The position numbers were made by a program, and so were the translations under genes. This document shows, one piece after another, positions 17,598-26,259 of a stretch of DNA of 64,000 bases (its first letter is position 1; every line of letters begins with the position of its first letter). The notes beneath the pieces were generated by a model, which was not told the DNA's origin, searched no databases, and saw only the letters and a list, made by a program, of their open reading frames with translations. This stretch comes from Roseimicrobium sp. ORNL1 (GTDB taxonomy: Bacteria > Verrucomicrobiota > Verrucomicrobiia > Verrucomicrobiales > Verrucomicrobiaceae), in contig NZ_CP049143.1 of NCBI RefSeq assembly GCF_011044495.1, forward strand, positions 2,170,001 through 2,234,000, read 5' to 3'.

Positions 17598-18046
17598 GGC
17601 GGGGTATCTGCTTGGGAGCGTTAGCTCCCATAAAGAGCAAGGTCGTCCATCCGGAGCGGAGCATCTTTCGGCGATGCGTCGGGTGATTGCGGTCACTTTG
17701 AAGGGTTATTGCCAGCCACGCTTTTCAGGGTAAACGTCCGTTACCAAAGAGGCGGTAGGGATGCGCTCCTGCGCGTCCCTCTTTAGGTGGGCGGAGGCGG
17801 TGCGGAGCTTGGGCGCGAAATTCTCTTGCAGCGTCGCATTCCCACCGCCTCCGCCCGCGATAGTCGGACGCGCAGGAGCGCATCCCTACCGTCTGATTTT
17901 TTTGAAGTATCGACTGCCGTGAATGGTCCCTGTTGTCGGCTGCCTTTCTCAGCACATTTGACTAGTGGCTCTACCAGCCTGGCGTCCCCGGAACAGAAGA
18001 ACTACAAGAGTAATGCCCTGAGGTACTCCCTGCCCTTACCCATCCA
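17598..18046. other. Intergenic region between converging genes, mostly a palindromic element
   Basis: A 449-base gap between ptsI (plus) and the oxidoreductase (minus). No gene is convincing. The notable content is the long palindrome at 17754-17890. Confidence 0.6.
17754..17890. repeat. Long palindromic intergenic element with two nested arm pairs
   Basis: The outer arms 17754-17778 and 17866-17890 are a perfect 25-base inverted repeat. Inner arms 17789-17802 and 17843-17856 are a perfect 14-base inverted repeat. The centre is unpaired. It could fold into a large cruciform or RNA hairpin and terminate both converging genes, but its size and nested design suggest a dispersed repeat unit. 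Confidence 0.85.
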
Positions 18047-18979
18047 TCAATCAATGGCCACCACCACCTTGCCGCGTCCGGCGCGGGCCTTTGCTTTTCC
18101 AGCATAGGCATCGGGAGCCTCTTCGAACGGGACTACGACATCGACGATTGCCTTGAGCGTGCCTTCGTCCAATTGACTCGCGATCCTGGAGAGCTGGTAG
18201 TGGCTGGGCTCGACGATAAAGAAGGCATCCTTCACGCGCTGCTCGGCGGTTTCCTCGCTGGCCGCGGCGATGGTTACCAGGCGTCCGCCAGGTTTCAGCA
18301 GTGACCAGGAGCGATCGAGGGTCTCGCCGCCCACGCCATCGAAGATCACATCCACCAGACCATCGATGGCCTTGGTGAAGTCTTCATCCTTGTAGTCGAT
18401 GACCTGGGTGGCGCCCAGTTCCTTGAGGAAGGCTTCGTTTCGTTTGGACGCGGTGGTGATGACTTCGGCACCGATGGTACGGGCCAGTTGAATCGCGAAC
18501 ACACCCACCGCACCGGAGCCGCCATGGATGAGCACACGCTCACCGGACTGAAGTTGCGCCCTGTCATGCAGTCCCTGCCATGCGGTGAGAGCGCCAATGG
18601 GTACTGCTGCTGCCTCCTCATGACTGAGCCGACGCGGCTTGGTTGCAATAAAGGCTGGAAGCGTGAGGCAGTAGCCCGCAGTGGCGCCCTCTTCGAACCA
18701 GTCATTCAAGCCGTACACCTCTTCGCCCACGCGGAAGGCATCCACCCCTTCGCCGAGGGCCTCAACTATGCCGGAGAATTCGTGACCCGGGATGGGAGCC
18801 ACGCGTGGGGAGCCATCCTTCTGGTGATGGGTGGGGTACCAGAGCAGTTCCGTGGGAGTGATGCCCGCAGCCTTCACCTGGATGAGAATCTGTCCCGGAC
18901 CGGGGTTTGGTTTCGGTGCATCCTTCGTCAGTTCAAATGCCGCGTTTGCATCGGTTTGAACCATTCTCATCGCCTTCAT
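18047..18979 (-). CDS. NADP-dependent zinc-type alcohol dehydrogenase/quinone oxidoreductase family protein
   Basis: A 310-residue medium-chain dehydrogenase/reductase. It has the N-terminal GroES-like fold ('PNPGPGQILIQVKAAGITPTEL', 'PIPGHEFSGIVEALGEGV') and a Rossmann fold with 'GERVLIHGGSGAVGVFAIQLARTIGAEVITTAS'. The nucleotide-binding glycines are GGSGAVG. The catalytic zinc ligands of true alcohol dehydrogenases are not evident, which fits quinone-oxidoreductase-like members that reduce enones or quinones with NADPH. The ATG at 18979 is chosen by family length; an ATG nine bases later is also possible. The gene reads toward ptsI. Confidence 0.9.
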   Translation of the reverse strand: MKAMRMVQTDANAAFELTKDAPKPNPGPGQILIQVKAAGITPTELLWYPTHHQKDGSPRVAPIPGHEFSGIVEALGEGVDAFRVGEEVYGLNDWFEEGATAGYCLTLPAFIATKPRRLSHEEAAAVPIGALTAWQGLHDRAQLQSGERVLIHGGSGAVGVFAIQLARTIGAEVITTASKRNEAFLKELGATQVIDYKDEDFTKAIDGLVDVIFDGVGGETLDRSWSLLKPGGRLVTIAAASEETAEQRVKDAFFIVEPSHYQLSRIASQLDEGTLKAIVDVVVPFEEAPDAYAGKAKARAGRGKVVVAID

Positions 18980-19059
18980 GCAACAGACATAAGGCCGCGA
19001 TGTTGGGAAACACAAGGGCGAAGGGGGCAGGTATGCGCTTCGCATCGCTCTTCACCGAA

Positions 19060-19087
19060 AACGAAAATGCGGGCCGGAGCCCGCATT
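19060..19087 (-). terminator. Rho-independent terminator of the P-loop ATPase gene
   Basis: A perfect stem AATGCGGGC / GCCCGCATT (19066-19074 and 19079-19087) with a CGGA-type loop. Read on the minus strand it is followed by TTTCGTTTT. It lies about 40 bases after the stop of the gene at 19128-19910. Confidence 0.8.
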
Positions 19088-19127
19088 AACCAATTAACAA
19101 ACGCACCAACCAAACTGAATCTCCCGC

Positions 19128-19910
19128 TCAGGCAGCTGCCAGAGCTTCCATGAGGGCACCCTTGGGTTTGCGGCCGCGGCGCTTCTTGGTCTTTTCCTCC
19201 ACGGTGATCACGTGCACTTCCGGACGGAAGGCATCACCGAAGGCGTACTTCTTCACTACATCGAGCTGGGCATTGAGCTTGCGCAGCCACTTGCCAAGTT
19301 CCGCGTGCAGCACTGCCTCTGAGGCGTCCGTGTGAATGACCTCGTGCAGATCCGCGTGGCGCATCTTGAGCTGGGACTCGAGGGCATCGAGCGCTGGCGG
19401 CATCATCATGTCCACCGCCTCGAACATGTCCATCACGCGGGCAGCATGGCTGCGCTCCCAGAGACGGCTTTCGCGGTCATAGGAGCTGCCGGTTGGCGTG
19501 TGCACAATCAAATACTGCGCCGCGTCCGCATACACTTCAGAGGCGATCGTGACCCCATCGAAGCTTTCCTCTTCACCCGTCACCGGGATGGCCACGGTGA
19601 GGTCATAGCCTGCTTCGGCGAGCACGGCGTCGAGCTGGGACTTTCCAAAGAAGCGCTGGAACGCTTCCGTCATGCCGGTGTCGATTTCCATGACGACCAG
19701 GTCACTTTGGTCAAGCTCCGTAAGGAACTCAGCTACACCGAGATCGTTGCCGTCCAGATGGGAACGGCTGGACCCGGCGACGACGGTTTCCGCGACCACG
19801 ACACTGTGATGGGGGACGCGGTGAAGGTTGAGATATTGTTCAAAGCACTGCGCCAGTGTGGTCTTGCCCGCGCCAGCATAATCGTTCTGGATGAGGATGA
19901 GCCGTTTCAT
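19128..19910 (-). CDS. P-loop ATPase with AT-hook-like C-terminus
   Basis: A 260-residue protein opening with a Walker A loop, 'NDYAGAGKTTLAQCF' (residues about 9-23), of the SIMIBI/ParA-like class. It lacks the extra signature Lys of true ParA. A Walker B-like strand 'DLVVMEIDTGM' is near residue 70. The middle region has 'YDLTVAIPVTGEEESFDGV'. The C-terminus holds a basic stretch 'KKRRGRKPKGALME' (about 242-255) like an AT-hook, which binds the minor groove of AT-rich DNA. No partner ParB is next to it. The gene stands alone in front of an unusually AT-rich spacer. Similar ATPases occur on mobile elements, so a role in DNA partition or handling is possible but unproven. Confidence 0.7.
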   Translation of the reverse strand: MKRLILIQNDYAGAGKTTLAQCFEQYLNLHRVPHHSVVVAETVVAGSSRSHLDGNDLGVAEFLTELDQSDLVVMEIDTGMTEAFQRFFGKSQLDAVLAEAGYDLTVAIPVTGEEESFDGVTIASEVYADAAQYLIVHTPTGSSYDRESRLWERSHAARVMDMFEAVDMMMPPALDALESQLKMRHADLHEVIHTDASEAVLHAELGKWLRKLNAQLDVVKKYAFGDAFRPEVHVITVEEKTKKRRGRKPKGALMEALAAA

Positions 19911-20458
19911 AGCGGTGATGAGTTTGAAATTTCAAATATATACTATAATTTTTAGAAAATGTGGCAAGGAAAATTTAAGGACACCTAAAATATCGGAAGG
20001 GTTCGGATTACCGCGAACTCGGTGGAATGTTGTCTAGGATACTTACAGTGAGCTGATTGTACGCTCAGTGGGTGGGGATGAATTTTTTAAAAAAACGGTG
20101 CAAATTTTTTTGTTCCCGCAAAAACGTTTGGGGGTCAGGGCGACTGAAAAGCAGCGTGAGCAGTCTCCCTTCCCGGAAAATTCACCACTCGATTGGAACG
20201 CTATTGCCGGCCGGCCTCCAAAGATGAACCGACGTTACTGGGTCCGTATCTCGCGATCGTGTGAGCAGGAAAAATTTTAGGTACCTGCGTGAATTCACTG
20301 CAAAATGTCCCACGTAAATTCGTTCACCAGGACACTCGAAATTCCGCAGTACTGAGGCGTCGAGACGGCACTAAATCGACTTGAAGCCCAACGTTGGTAA
20401 ACGGAGTCGTGAGCAGATAAGTCAGGTCAATTTCTGACCATGAAGGGTAATTTTCAGG
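19911..20458. other. AT-rich intergenic region upstream of the P-loop ATPase
   Basis: A 548-base gap that is clearly richer in A and T than the flanks, above all at 19920-20110. It includes the perfect palindrome at 19923-19936 and a promoter-like TTGCCA / TATA arrangement on the minus strand. A 70-codon open frame at 20068-20280 (+) has no recognisable product and is not called. Confidence 0.5.
19923..19936. promoter_or_regulatory. Perfect palindrome, possible operator of the P-loop ATPase gene
   Basis: TTTGAAATTTCAAA is a perfect 14-base palindrome starting 13 bases upstream of the ATPase start codon. On the minus strand a TTGCCA box and a TATAGTATATA run lie just beyond it (about 19936-19965), with spacing near 14-19 bases. 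Binding by the ATPase's own AT-hook-like tail is speculative. Confidence 0.4.
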
Positions 20459-20953
20459 GTGCTTTTTATCCACGAACTACCATTTGGACCCAAATTGCCT
20501 CAGAATGCGAAATTTGTCCAAGGTCTTTTTGTTGAAGGGGGCTTTAAATTGGAATTGCCTATAGTTGTGATAGCAGACGACACACAGGATGCCAGAAACC
20601 GGGAAACCGTGGAGCGCGCTTCGGCGCTGCTACTGCGTGATTTGCAGCATCCCCCGGATCTGGCGGAGATGTCCCGCGATGTCGGTCTCACCACTTTTCA
20701 ACTCAGCAGGCTATTCGGGAGGACTATGGGAAAATCCATGCCGGCACTTCTTCGGGAACGGCGCATGCACCGCGCAGGCGAGCTTCTGAAGGCAACGAAC
20801 CACAACATTGGCGATGTGGCCTTCGCGGTGGGGTATTACAGCATCAGCGCCTTCTCCCGTGCCTTCTCCCGTGAAATGGGAATGACCCCCAGCGAGTTTC
20901 GCAAAAACCCTGCCGAATCCACCAGCGTTGCCCATGTGGTGAGCCCGGTGTGA
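20459..20953 (+). CDS. AraC-family transcriptional regulator, mainly the DNA-binding domain
   Basis: The 164-residue product has a typical AraC/XylS double helix-turn-helix in residues about 60-155: 'DLAEMSRDVGLTTFQLSRLFGRTMG', 'LLRERRMHRAGELLKATNHNIGDVAFAVGYYSISAFSRAFSREMGMTPSEFRK'-type blocks with the expected spacing. The usual N-terminal ligand domain (about 150 residues) is absent. Only some 45 residues precede the DNA-binding part, and the start is a GTG. A short open frame at 20440 in another frame is closed within 32 codons, so the gene may be a shortened relative of a longer regulator. Its target is unknown; the neighbouring RmlD-like gene converges on it. Confidence 0.75.
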   Translation: MLFIHELPFGPKLPQNAKFVQGLFVEGGFKLELPIVVIADDTQDARNRETVERASALLLRDLQHPPDLAEMSRDVGLTTFQLSRLFGRTMGKSMPALLRERRMHRAGELLKATNHNIGDVAFAVGYYSISAFSRAFSREMGMTPSEFRKNPAESTSVAHVVSPV

Positions 20954-21030
20954 TGGATGGAATAAATGAGCACGCCGCGCTGGCAGGAGGCTGGTGCGGA
21001 TAGGGCACCGGTTGGTCTGTGGTGACCCGA

Positions 21031-21933
21031 CTATTTCCCTGAGGTGAGGCGCCCCGTAAGGTATTCCTCAAGTGCCTCTTCCCAAGGACGGGGCACGGTG
21101 CCGGAAATCTCTTGAAACTTGCTCGTGTCGAACGCGGTGAACTCAGGGCGCTGCGCCTTGAAGGCGGGGAAGTCCTTCCGCGAGACACCATGCACCTCCC
21201 GGACCTTGAGTGGCAGGCCCAGGGCGCTGGCGATGTCCAGGCACTTCTGCCCGTACTCGCGCCAAGAAGTGGCCCCGCGGTTGCTCAGGTGGAGCAGGCC
21301 GTGGTACTTCCGATCATCGACCATGGGCTCGATCCATTGAGCGAGATCCAAGCTGTAGGTGGGGGAGGAGACCTTGTCCGCAATGGCTTCCACGCGGTCA
21401 TGTTCCAGCGCGCGGTCGAGGATGATGTCTACAAAACTTTTTCTGTCCGGCCCGAAGAGCCATGATACCCGGAGCACCAGGAACTCGGGGGATGTTTCCA
21501 GCACGGCGTGCTCGCCCTGCAGCTTGTGCAGGCCATACAGACAGATGGGTTTCGCTTCGTCCGTTTCCTTGCGAAGCTCGGGATTGTTTCCCTCAAACAC
21601 GTAGTCCGTGCTCACGTGGATCAGACGCGCGCCCTTTTCCCGGCACACTTCCGCAAGCACCCGCGGCGTCTCCGCGTTGGTCGCCTGGGATTCCGCAGGG
21701 TACTCCTCGCACCGATCCACGTTGGTAGTGCCGGCGGTGTAGATCAGCGTCGTGAACTCCTGGCCCCGCACCGCCTCGCGAACCACGGACGGCTGGGAAA
21801 TGTCTAGATCGGCGCGCTTCCAACCGACGACGTCGCGTGTGTTGCCGAGATGCCTGGCGAGGGCCGCGCCCATGCGTCCTCCTGCACCAATGATAAGAAC
21901 CCTGCCACCGTCTGCCATTTTGGGAACGGCCAT
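21031..21933 (-). CDS. RmlD-like SDR family sugar-nucleotide reductase
   Basis: A 300-residue extended short-chain dehydrogenase. The dinucleotide motif is 'VLIIGAGGRMGAALARHLG' (GxGGxxG, residues about 11-29). Then follow 'TLIYTAGTTNVDRCEEYPAESQATNAE', 'LIHVSTDYVFEGNN' and the catalytic Y-x-x-x-K in 'YGLHKLQGEHAVL'. These blocks are those of dTDP-4-dehydrorhamnose reductase (RmlD), but no rmlA/B/C genes are adjacent, so the exact substrate is open. Starts at 21942 (GTG), 21933 (ATG) and 21918 (ATG) are all possible; none has a good ribosome site. Confidence 0.88.
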   Translation of the reverse strand: MAVPKMADGGRVLIIGAGGRMGAALARHLGNTRDVVGWKRADLDISQPSVVREAVRGQEFTTLIYTAGTTNVDRCEEYPAESQATNAETPRVLAEVCREKGARLIHVSTDYVFEGNNPELRKETDEAKPICLYGLHKLQGEHAVLETSPEFLVLRVSWLFGPDRKSFVDIILDRALEHDRVEAIADKVSSPTYSLDLAQWIEPMVDDRKYHGLLHLSNRGATSWREYGQKCLDIASALGLPLKVREVHGVSRKDFPAFKAQRPEFTAFDTSKFQEISGTVPRPWEEALEEYLTGRLTSGK

Positions 21934-22224
21934 AGTGGGCACAAGCGACCTAGGGGCAAGCGGAAAAACCGTTTCCTAGCCAAATGCCGAGGTCAATTTA
22001 AGCCTCTTTCCCAGCCGTGTAGGACGGGGACGACAAAGAACTGCAATTCGGGATCTCTCTGCGTGTAGGAGTGGGGAGAGCGGCTGAAATTGAGGAGATG
22101 AATGCAGCGAAATGCGGAGCCAATGATAGGATTCGTATCCGTTGATGCTTTGGAGAAAACGGACCCTTCTCCAAGCTCGCCCCGATGCCTATTTTTCGAT
22201 GTAGAGATCAGAACAGACCTGCGC

Positions 22225-22923
22225 CTATCCCTTGGTCGCGGAAATGACTTCCGGAAGTGAGGAGGGGATGCCGCCTACAGGTCCAGGCGCTGCCGGGAAA
22301 GGCTGCGGCTGTGGCTGGCCTTGCGCGGGCTGACCGGGCTGCATCGGCTGAGGTTGGGGTTGGCCAAATCCTGGTTGGGCTGGCTGCCCTGCAGTGGGCT
22401 GGGACGGAGGAGCGGGAACAGTGGAGGTAGGTGTAGGCGCCTGCGGCATGGGTGTGCCATCCTTTGCCGGGGCACCAGGAGGCAGGGCCGTGAGCCCACC
22501 CTGGTCGGTCATGGCCTTCTGCTGGGCCTTGAGAATTTCCGTCTGCACGAGTGGCATGATTTCCGCCGTGTAGGCGCCCATCTTCTTCATGGCAGACTTG
22601 CCCACCTCCGAGCTGTAGAAGTCGGCAAGCGCCGCCAGCTCTGTGGCCGTGAAGTGGCGCACCATCGCCTCCTTCATGGACTTCACGAAGGTTCCGTAAT
22701 TGAAATGCTTCGTGAGCAGTTCCTTGAACTTCGCCTTCTCCGCATCCGGCACCGAAGCGGCCATCTGCGTGGTCATTTCATCGAGCATCTCCTTGGGCGC
22801 AGCCGCTTCGAAATAGCGGTCCGCCTCCTTCGCCCGGTTTACCGGAGTGTCTTCGAGGGTCTGAGCGGGCAGCGCGAGCGAGAATGCACAGCAGCAGCTG
22901 AGGAGAAGAAGTTTCGTCTTCAT
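22225..22923 (-). CDS. Secreted DUF2059 protein with Pro/Gln-rich tail
   Basis: A 232-residue protein with a signal peptide (residues 1-22, ending in Pro-Ala-Gln). The central part, about residues 25-145, matches DUF2059: 'FKELLTKHFNYGTFVKSMKEAMVRHFTATELAALADFYSSEVGKSAMKKMG' style blocks. This is a helical domain found in periplasmic proteins of unknown function. The last ~80 residues are low complexity, rich in Pro, Gln and Gly ('GQPQPQPMQPGQPAQGQPQP'). The ATG at 22923 is chosen to start the signal peptide. Confidence 0.85.
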   Translation of the reverse strand: MKTKLLLLSCCCAFSLALPAQTLEDTPVNRAKEADRYFEAAAPKEMLDEMTTQMAASVPDAEKAKFKELLTKHFNYGTFVKSMKEAMVRHFTATELAALADFYSSEVGKSAMKKMGAYTAEIMPLVQTEILKAQQKAMTDQGGLTALPPGAPAKDGTPMPQAPTPTSTVPAPPSQPTAGQPAQPGFGQPQPQPMQPGQPAQGQPQPQPFPAAPGPVGGIPSSLPEVISATKG

Positions 22924-23327
22924 GGGGGGCAAGCGTGAAGTGGCGTGGGGTTTTCCGGTGATTGTAAGGAATCTGCCGGGTGTGACGGAAGTCGTGCAAG
23001 ATGAATTCGGGGTGGGACAGGGACTTGGATGGACGCTGCTGGGTGGTGATCAATTCCCGGACAAATGCCACTTTTTACTCCCAGTTGCGTACGCCTTGGA
23101 GCATTGTGGTTCCTTCGTCGCGTGTGCGCTTGTTCGAATCACGACGTCAGGTTGGTCGAGAAGCGCGTGGGACGTGGCAGGCGGACTCGCCGCCTCGAGG
23201 TAGGTGTGTTACGTCCCTTCTGCGCTCGTCAACTGTTCACCTTGTCGTCCGTTTCTGCCGGCTTGTTCGCACGCCCTAGAGGTCATTCTTCCACAACTTC
23301 ACTTCCGCTTCTCCGCGCTTCTGCCGC
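22924..23327. other. Intergenic region with no gene seen
   Basis: A 404-base stretch between two minus-strand genes. Open frames here overlap each other, lack ribosome sites and have no recognisable product. It should hold the promoter of the DUF2059 gene. Confidence 0.5.
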
Positions 23328-24188
23328 TCAGACATTCAAATTCAGTTTTTCCACCGCCTCTTCAACGTCGTCGTTCCAGATCCACAGACGGTAGGGCGGC
23401 GGAACCTGCCAGAATCCGAACTGGTTGTGCAGTTGATCCGTACGCATGTCCACACAATGCCGTGAGAAGGCCTCCATGCCCACCGCTGCGGTGGCAGCCT
23501 GGGAAAGCTTGATGCAGAGGCGGTATTCGTAGCCCAAGAGCAGAAGCGGCCCCGCCTCCACCCACGGCCCGCGCTGCTCTAGCCAAGCAGCCTCCGCGCC
23601 ATTGAGTGCGAGATTGAAGTCAACGGGTTTCCCAATGGCCGGATACAGAGGGAAGAAGGCCGCCCAGCCCTCCGAAATCATGTTCAGGTTGAGGGTGTGT
23701 CGGCGCGGATCACCGATTGGTGGCAGGGGGTCACTCGCGCTGTTCGCGTAATACGGAGCGAAGTAGGCCAGAAGGCGTCCGTAGGTGTCGATGAGGTCAC
23801 CACCGGGCATCACGGCCACCCTCCGCCTCGTTCCGTCTGGCTTCGTGAGGCGCTCGTCCATAAGCATCTGGAAACGTCCCGAGGCCCCATGGGCAGCATG
23901 CAGGTGACGTGCAGCCGCATCGCCATCAAGCCGTTCGATAAGGTAGTCCTTCGTTTCGTTGGGAATATCGGGGAAGAAGCCACCTTCCAACCGGGTGCGA
24001 CAACGGTCCAGCTTCGGCTGCGCGATAGCGGCCGCTCCGGCAAAACCTTCCTTCTCCGGTGTGTCGCACGAGAGCATGCGGATGGGCTGCACGATACTGA
24101 TGGTGTCGCCGTCGGCGAAGGAAACCATCTGCCGGGATTGTGGAGGAAGCGAAGCGCCCAGAGGTGGATAATTTTTATCGAGAGGCAT
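23328..24188 (-). CDS. SNase-like (thermonuclease-fold) protein
   Basis: A 286-residue protein whose N-terminal part has the nuclease-fold opening 'VSFADGDTISIVQPIRMLSCDTPEKEGFAG' (split here over residues about 22-51). This resembles staphylococcal nuclease's DGDT and 'R..giDtPE' motifs. In true SNases the catalytic Arg/Asp/Glu set is R-x-x-x-x-D-x-P-E plus a later Arg; the 'RMLSCDTPE' here keeps that pattern, while later positions are unclear. The second half has 'GRLLAYFAPYY' like the SNase 'R.lA.v' block, then a Trp-rich tail ('YRLWIWNDDVEEAVEKL') that is not part of the family core. There is no signal peptide in the chosen frame. The start at 24188 is uncertain. Confidence 0.65.
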   Translation of the reverse strand: MPLDKNYPPLGASLPPQSRQMVSFADGDTISIVQPIRMLSCDTPEKEGFAGAAAIAQPKLDRCRTRLEGGFFPDIPNETKDYLIERLDGDAAARHLHAAHGASGRFQMLMDERLTKPDGTRRRVAVMPGGDLIDTYGRLLAYFAPYYANSASDPLPPIGDPRRHTLNLNMISEGWAAFFPLYPAIGKPVDFNLALNGAEAAWLEQRGPWVEAGPLLLLGYEYRLCIKLSQAATAAVGMEAFSRHCVDMRTDQLHNQFGFWQVPPPYRLWIWNDDVEEAVEKLNLNV

Positions 24189-24316
24189 GACGGTGGGAAT
24201 TGTGGATGGACACCAATGTCCCATAGAAAAAGCCAACCGTTGACCGCTTGCAACCATTATTCTGTAACAACATGAGTTTCAGGTTTTACGTCGCACAGTT
24301 TCCGGCCTGCAACATA

Positions 24317-24361
24317 AAACGTTTTTCAATGCATGTTCTAATATTGCATTGAAAAACGTTT
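24317..24361. promoter_or_regulatory. Perfect 17-base inverted repeat, AT-rich
   Basis: Arms 24317-24333 and 24345-24361 are exact reverse complements, separated by 11 bases. It lies about 130 bases upstream of the SNase-like gene start and 200 bases after the Gfo/Idh/MocA stop, both minus strand. The stem is too AT-rich for a standard terminator and lacks a T-run after it, so an operator is as likely. Confidence 0.5.
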
Positions 24362-24489
24362 AACGGTCGATCCTTCATCTATGTCATTCTTGAACTAGTG
24401 CTTTACGGGCAGGAGTGCCCCGATTCTTGAGAGGAGAGGAATCCTTATTCAACCTGCGTTCATCCGAATTGGGCATGATACATATGCGC

Positions 24490-24528
24490 AAACAGCACGA
24501 CCACAGGGAGTGCGGTCGTGCCGTTTGT
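24490..24528 (-). terminator. Probable terminator of the Gfo/Idh/MocA gene
   Basis: An inverted repeat GCACGACC(A/G)C around 24495-24521 with a short loop, flanked by AAAC and GTTT, 40 bases after the stop codon at 24567. The T-run is weak on the minus strand. Confidence 0.5.
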
Positions 24529-24566
24529 ATCAGGCGGGTGGGTGACGTCCTCCTTTAGAGGCTTGC

Positions 24567-26003
24567 CTAGGCGAGTTTGTAGCTGTCAGCCCACTCTTTG
24601 CGGGGAGCGGCTCCGGCGAGCAAGGCGTTGGCGGCGTCGTTGCCGGTGAAGCGCTTGGTCTTGGGGTCGAAGGTGAGTTCGGTGTTGAGGTACTCGGAGA
24701 TCATGCCGAGGTTCAGGACCTGGGTGAGTTCGCCGGAGATGCTGAAGGGGGATTCGGTGGTGCCGTTGCCCATGCAGGCTTGCACGAAGCTCTCGAAATG
24801 GGTGAGCTTCGGTGGGTGAAGGGCCAGGGCGTCACGGAATTCGAGCATCTTGGTGCGGGGATAGACCAGGGAGTGGTTGTCGTGGGAGCCACGCTGCACG
24901 ATGTAGTCGCCCTGCTTGCGATAGAGGAGCGATCCATTTTTGAGGGGCTTCGGGACGACGATTTTTCCATCCTTGTCCGGATCGCCGTACTTTTCTGCAA
25001 TCTCGATTGGGAAGTCTCCGGCTTTCCAGTCGAGCTCGACGGCGGGAAGTTTGGCGCCGCGCTCGGGGAATTCGAATCGGATGTTGGAGCTGAGGGGGAA
25101 GCTGATTTGATTGTGATCCGCGAGCGCCACCGGAGTGATGCGGGTGGGCAGGCCCAGCTTGAGGTGATGGTGGGCGAAGTCGATGATGTGCGCGCCCCAG
25201 TCGCCGAACATGCCGCCGCCGTAGAGGTGGAAGCCACGCCAGTTGAAGGCATGGTACATCTTGCTGAAGGGCTTCACCTCGCGAGGCCCGCACCACAGAT
25301 CCCAGTTCTTCAGAGATTCCGGCATCGGCTCCTCCGGTGGGAAGCCCTTGATGCGCTGGGCGGCATCCATGAACCAGAGCGAGGGTGATTTCCACGCTTC
25401 GATTTTCACGATGTCGTCCACGATGCCGGCGGCGAGCATCTGCTTAAATTGTTCGGCTCCTGCGGATGTATGGCCCTGGTTGCCCATCTGGGTGACCACC
25501 TTGAACTTCTTCTCCGCACGCATGAGGATCTCTGCCTCTTCGAAGGTGTGAGTGAGCGGCTTCTCCACATACACATGCTTGCCGAGAGCCATCGCCTGAA
25601 TCGCGGCGGTGAAGTGGGTGTGGTCAGGCGTGACGACGCTGACGGCATCGATGTCCTTGCCCATTTCATCCAGCATCACCCGGAAGTCATTGAAGCGCTT
25701 CACGTCGGGGAAGGCTTTCAGGTTTTTATCAATGTTCCCGGCCGTTGCGAAATCCACGTCCGCGAACGCGATGGGCTTGGCGGTACCTGCGGCAGAAAGT
25801 CCTGGGATGACACTCTGAGCCCGGCCACCCACGCCAATGCAGCCGAGGTTTAGGCGTCGGCTGGGTGGGAGTTGGGGATTGTCGGCAGCGCGGGCACTGG
25901 TGAGGTAGGCGGGAATAAACGTGAAGCCGAACCCTGCTGAGAGCGATTGTTTGACGAATTTGCGACGGGACGGGAGGGGGGAGGTGTCGGTGGTTGGTTT
26001 CAT
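24567..26003 (-). CDS. Tat-exported Gfo/Idh/MocA family oxidoreductase
   Basis: A 478-residue protein with a twin-arginine signal ('SRRKFVKQSLSAGFGF', residues about 12-27), so it is exported folded, probably with bound NAD(P). The Rossmann motif 'LGCIGVGGRAQSVIPGL' follows at about 52. Conserved blocks are 'VVTPDHTHFTAAIQAMALGKHVYVEKPLTHTFEEAEIL', with the EKP motif, and 'HAFNWRGFHLYGGGMFGDWGAHIIDFAHHHL'. The catalytic region is the GDWGAH-x-x-D segment. Such secreted members are very abundant in Planctomycetes and Verrucomicrobia and are linked to sugar metabolism, mostly without a known substrate. Confidence 0.93.
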   Translation of the reverse strand: MKPTTDTSPLPSRRKFVKQSLSAGFGFTFIPAYLTSARAADNPQLPPSRRLNLGCIGVGGRAQSVIPGLSAAGTAKPIAFADVDFATAGNIDKNLKAFPDVKRFNDFRVMLDEMGKDIDAVSVVTPDHTHFTAAIQAMALGKHVYVEKPLTHTFEEAEILMRAEKKFKVVTQMGNQGHTSAGAEQFKQMLAAGIVDDIVKIEAWKSPSLWFMDAAQRIKGFPPEEPMPESLKNWDLWCGPREVKPFSKMYHAFNWRGFHLYGGGMFGDWGAHIIDFAHHHLKLGLPTRITPVALADHNQISFPLSSNIRFEFPERGAKLPAVELDWKAGDFPIEIAEKYGDPDKDGKIVVPKPLKNGSLLYRKQGDYIVQRGSHDNHSLVYPRTKMLEFRDALALHPPKLTHFESFVQACMGNGTTESPFSISGELTQVLNLGMISEYLNTELTFDPKTKRFTGNDAANALLAGAAPRKEWADSYKLA

Positions 26004-26259
26004 GAGTGTACTTGGGAAAGGGAACGGGCGCGCGGTGTTGGGTGTATCAGTGAAGGCACCGGCTTAGAAAGATCCAGTGTTTGGGGGATGCGAAGCTTTC
26101 CGGTTTCTCCGAGCCAGGAGCGGAGACCGTGCTGGCCCTGTTTTGCGGAGCTACAGAAGGAACAGCTTATAAAGAGTCATTCCGTCTGATTGCGAAAGGG
26201 CAGCCCCTTCGCATCCGATGGTAACGATATCCCGCGAAGGGACTTGCTGACTTGCCTCA

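Noticed and set aside
20068-20280. A 70-codon plus-strand frame in the AT-rich gap
   Set aside because: No ribosome site, no recognisable product, and Phe/Lys-rich content explained by base composition.
23130-23145. TTCGAATC as a possible tRNA T loop
   Set aside because: The flanking bases cannot form the T stem or acceptor stem.
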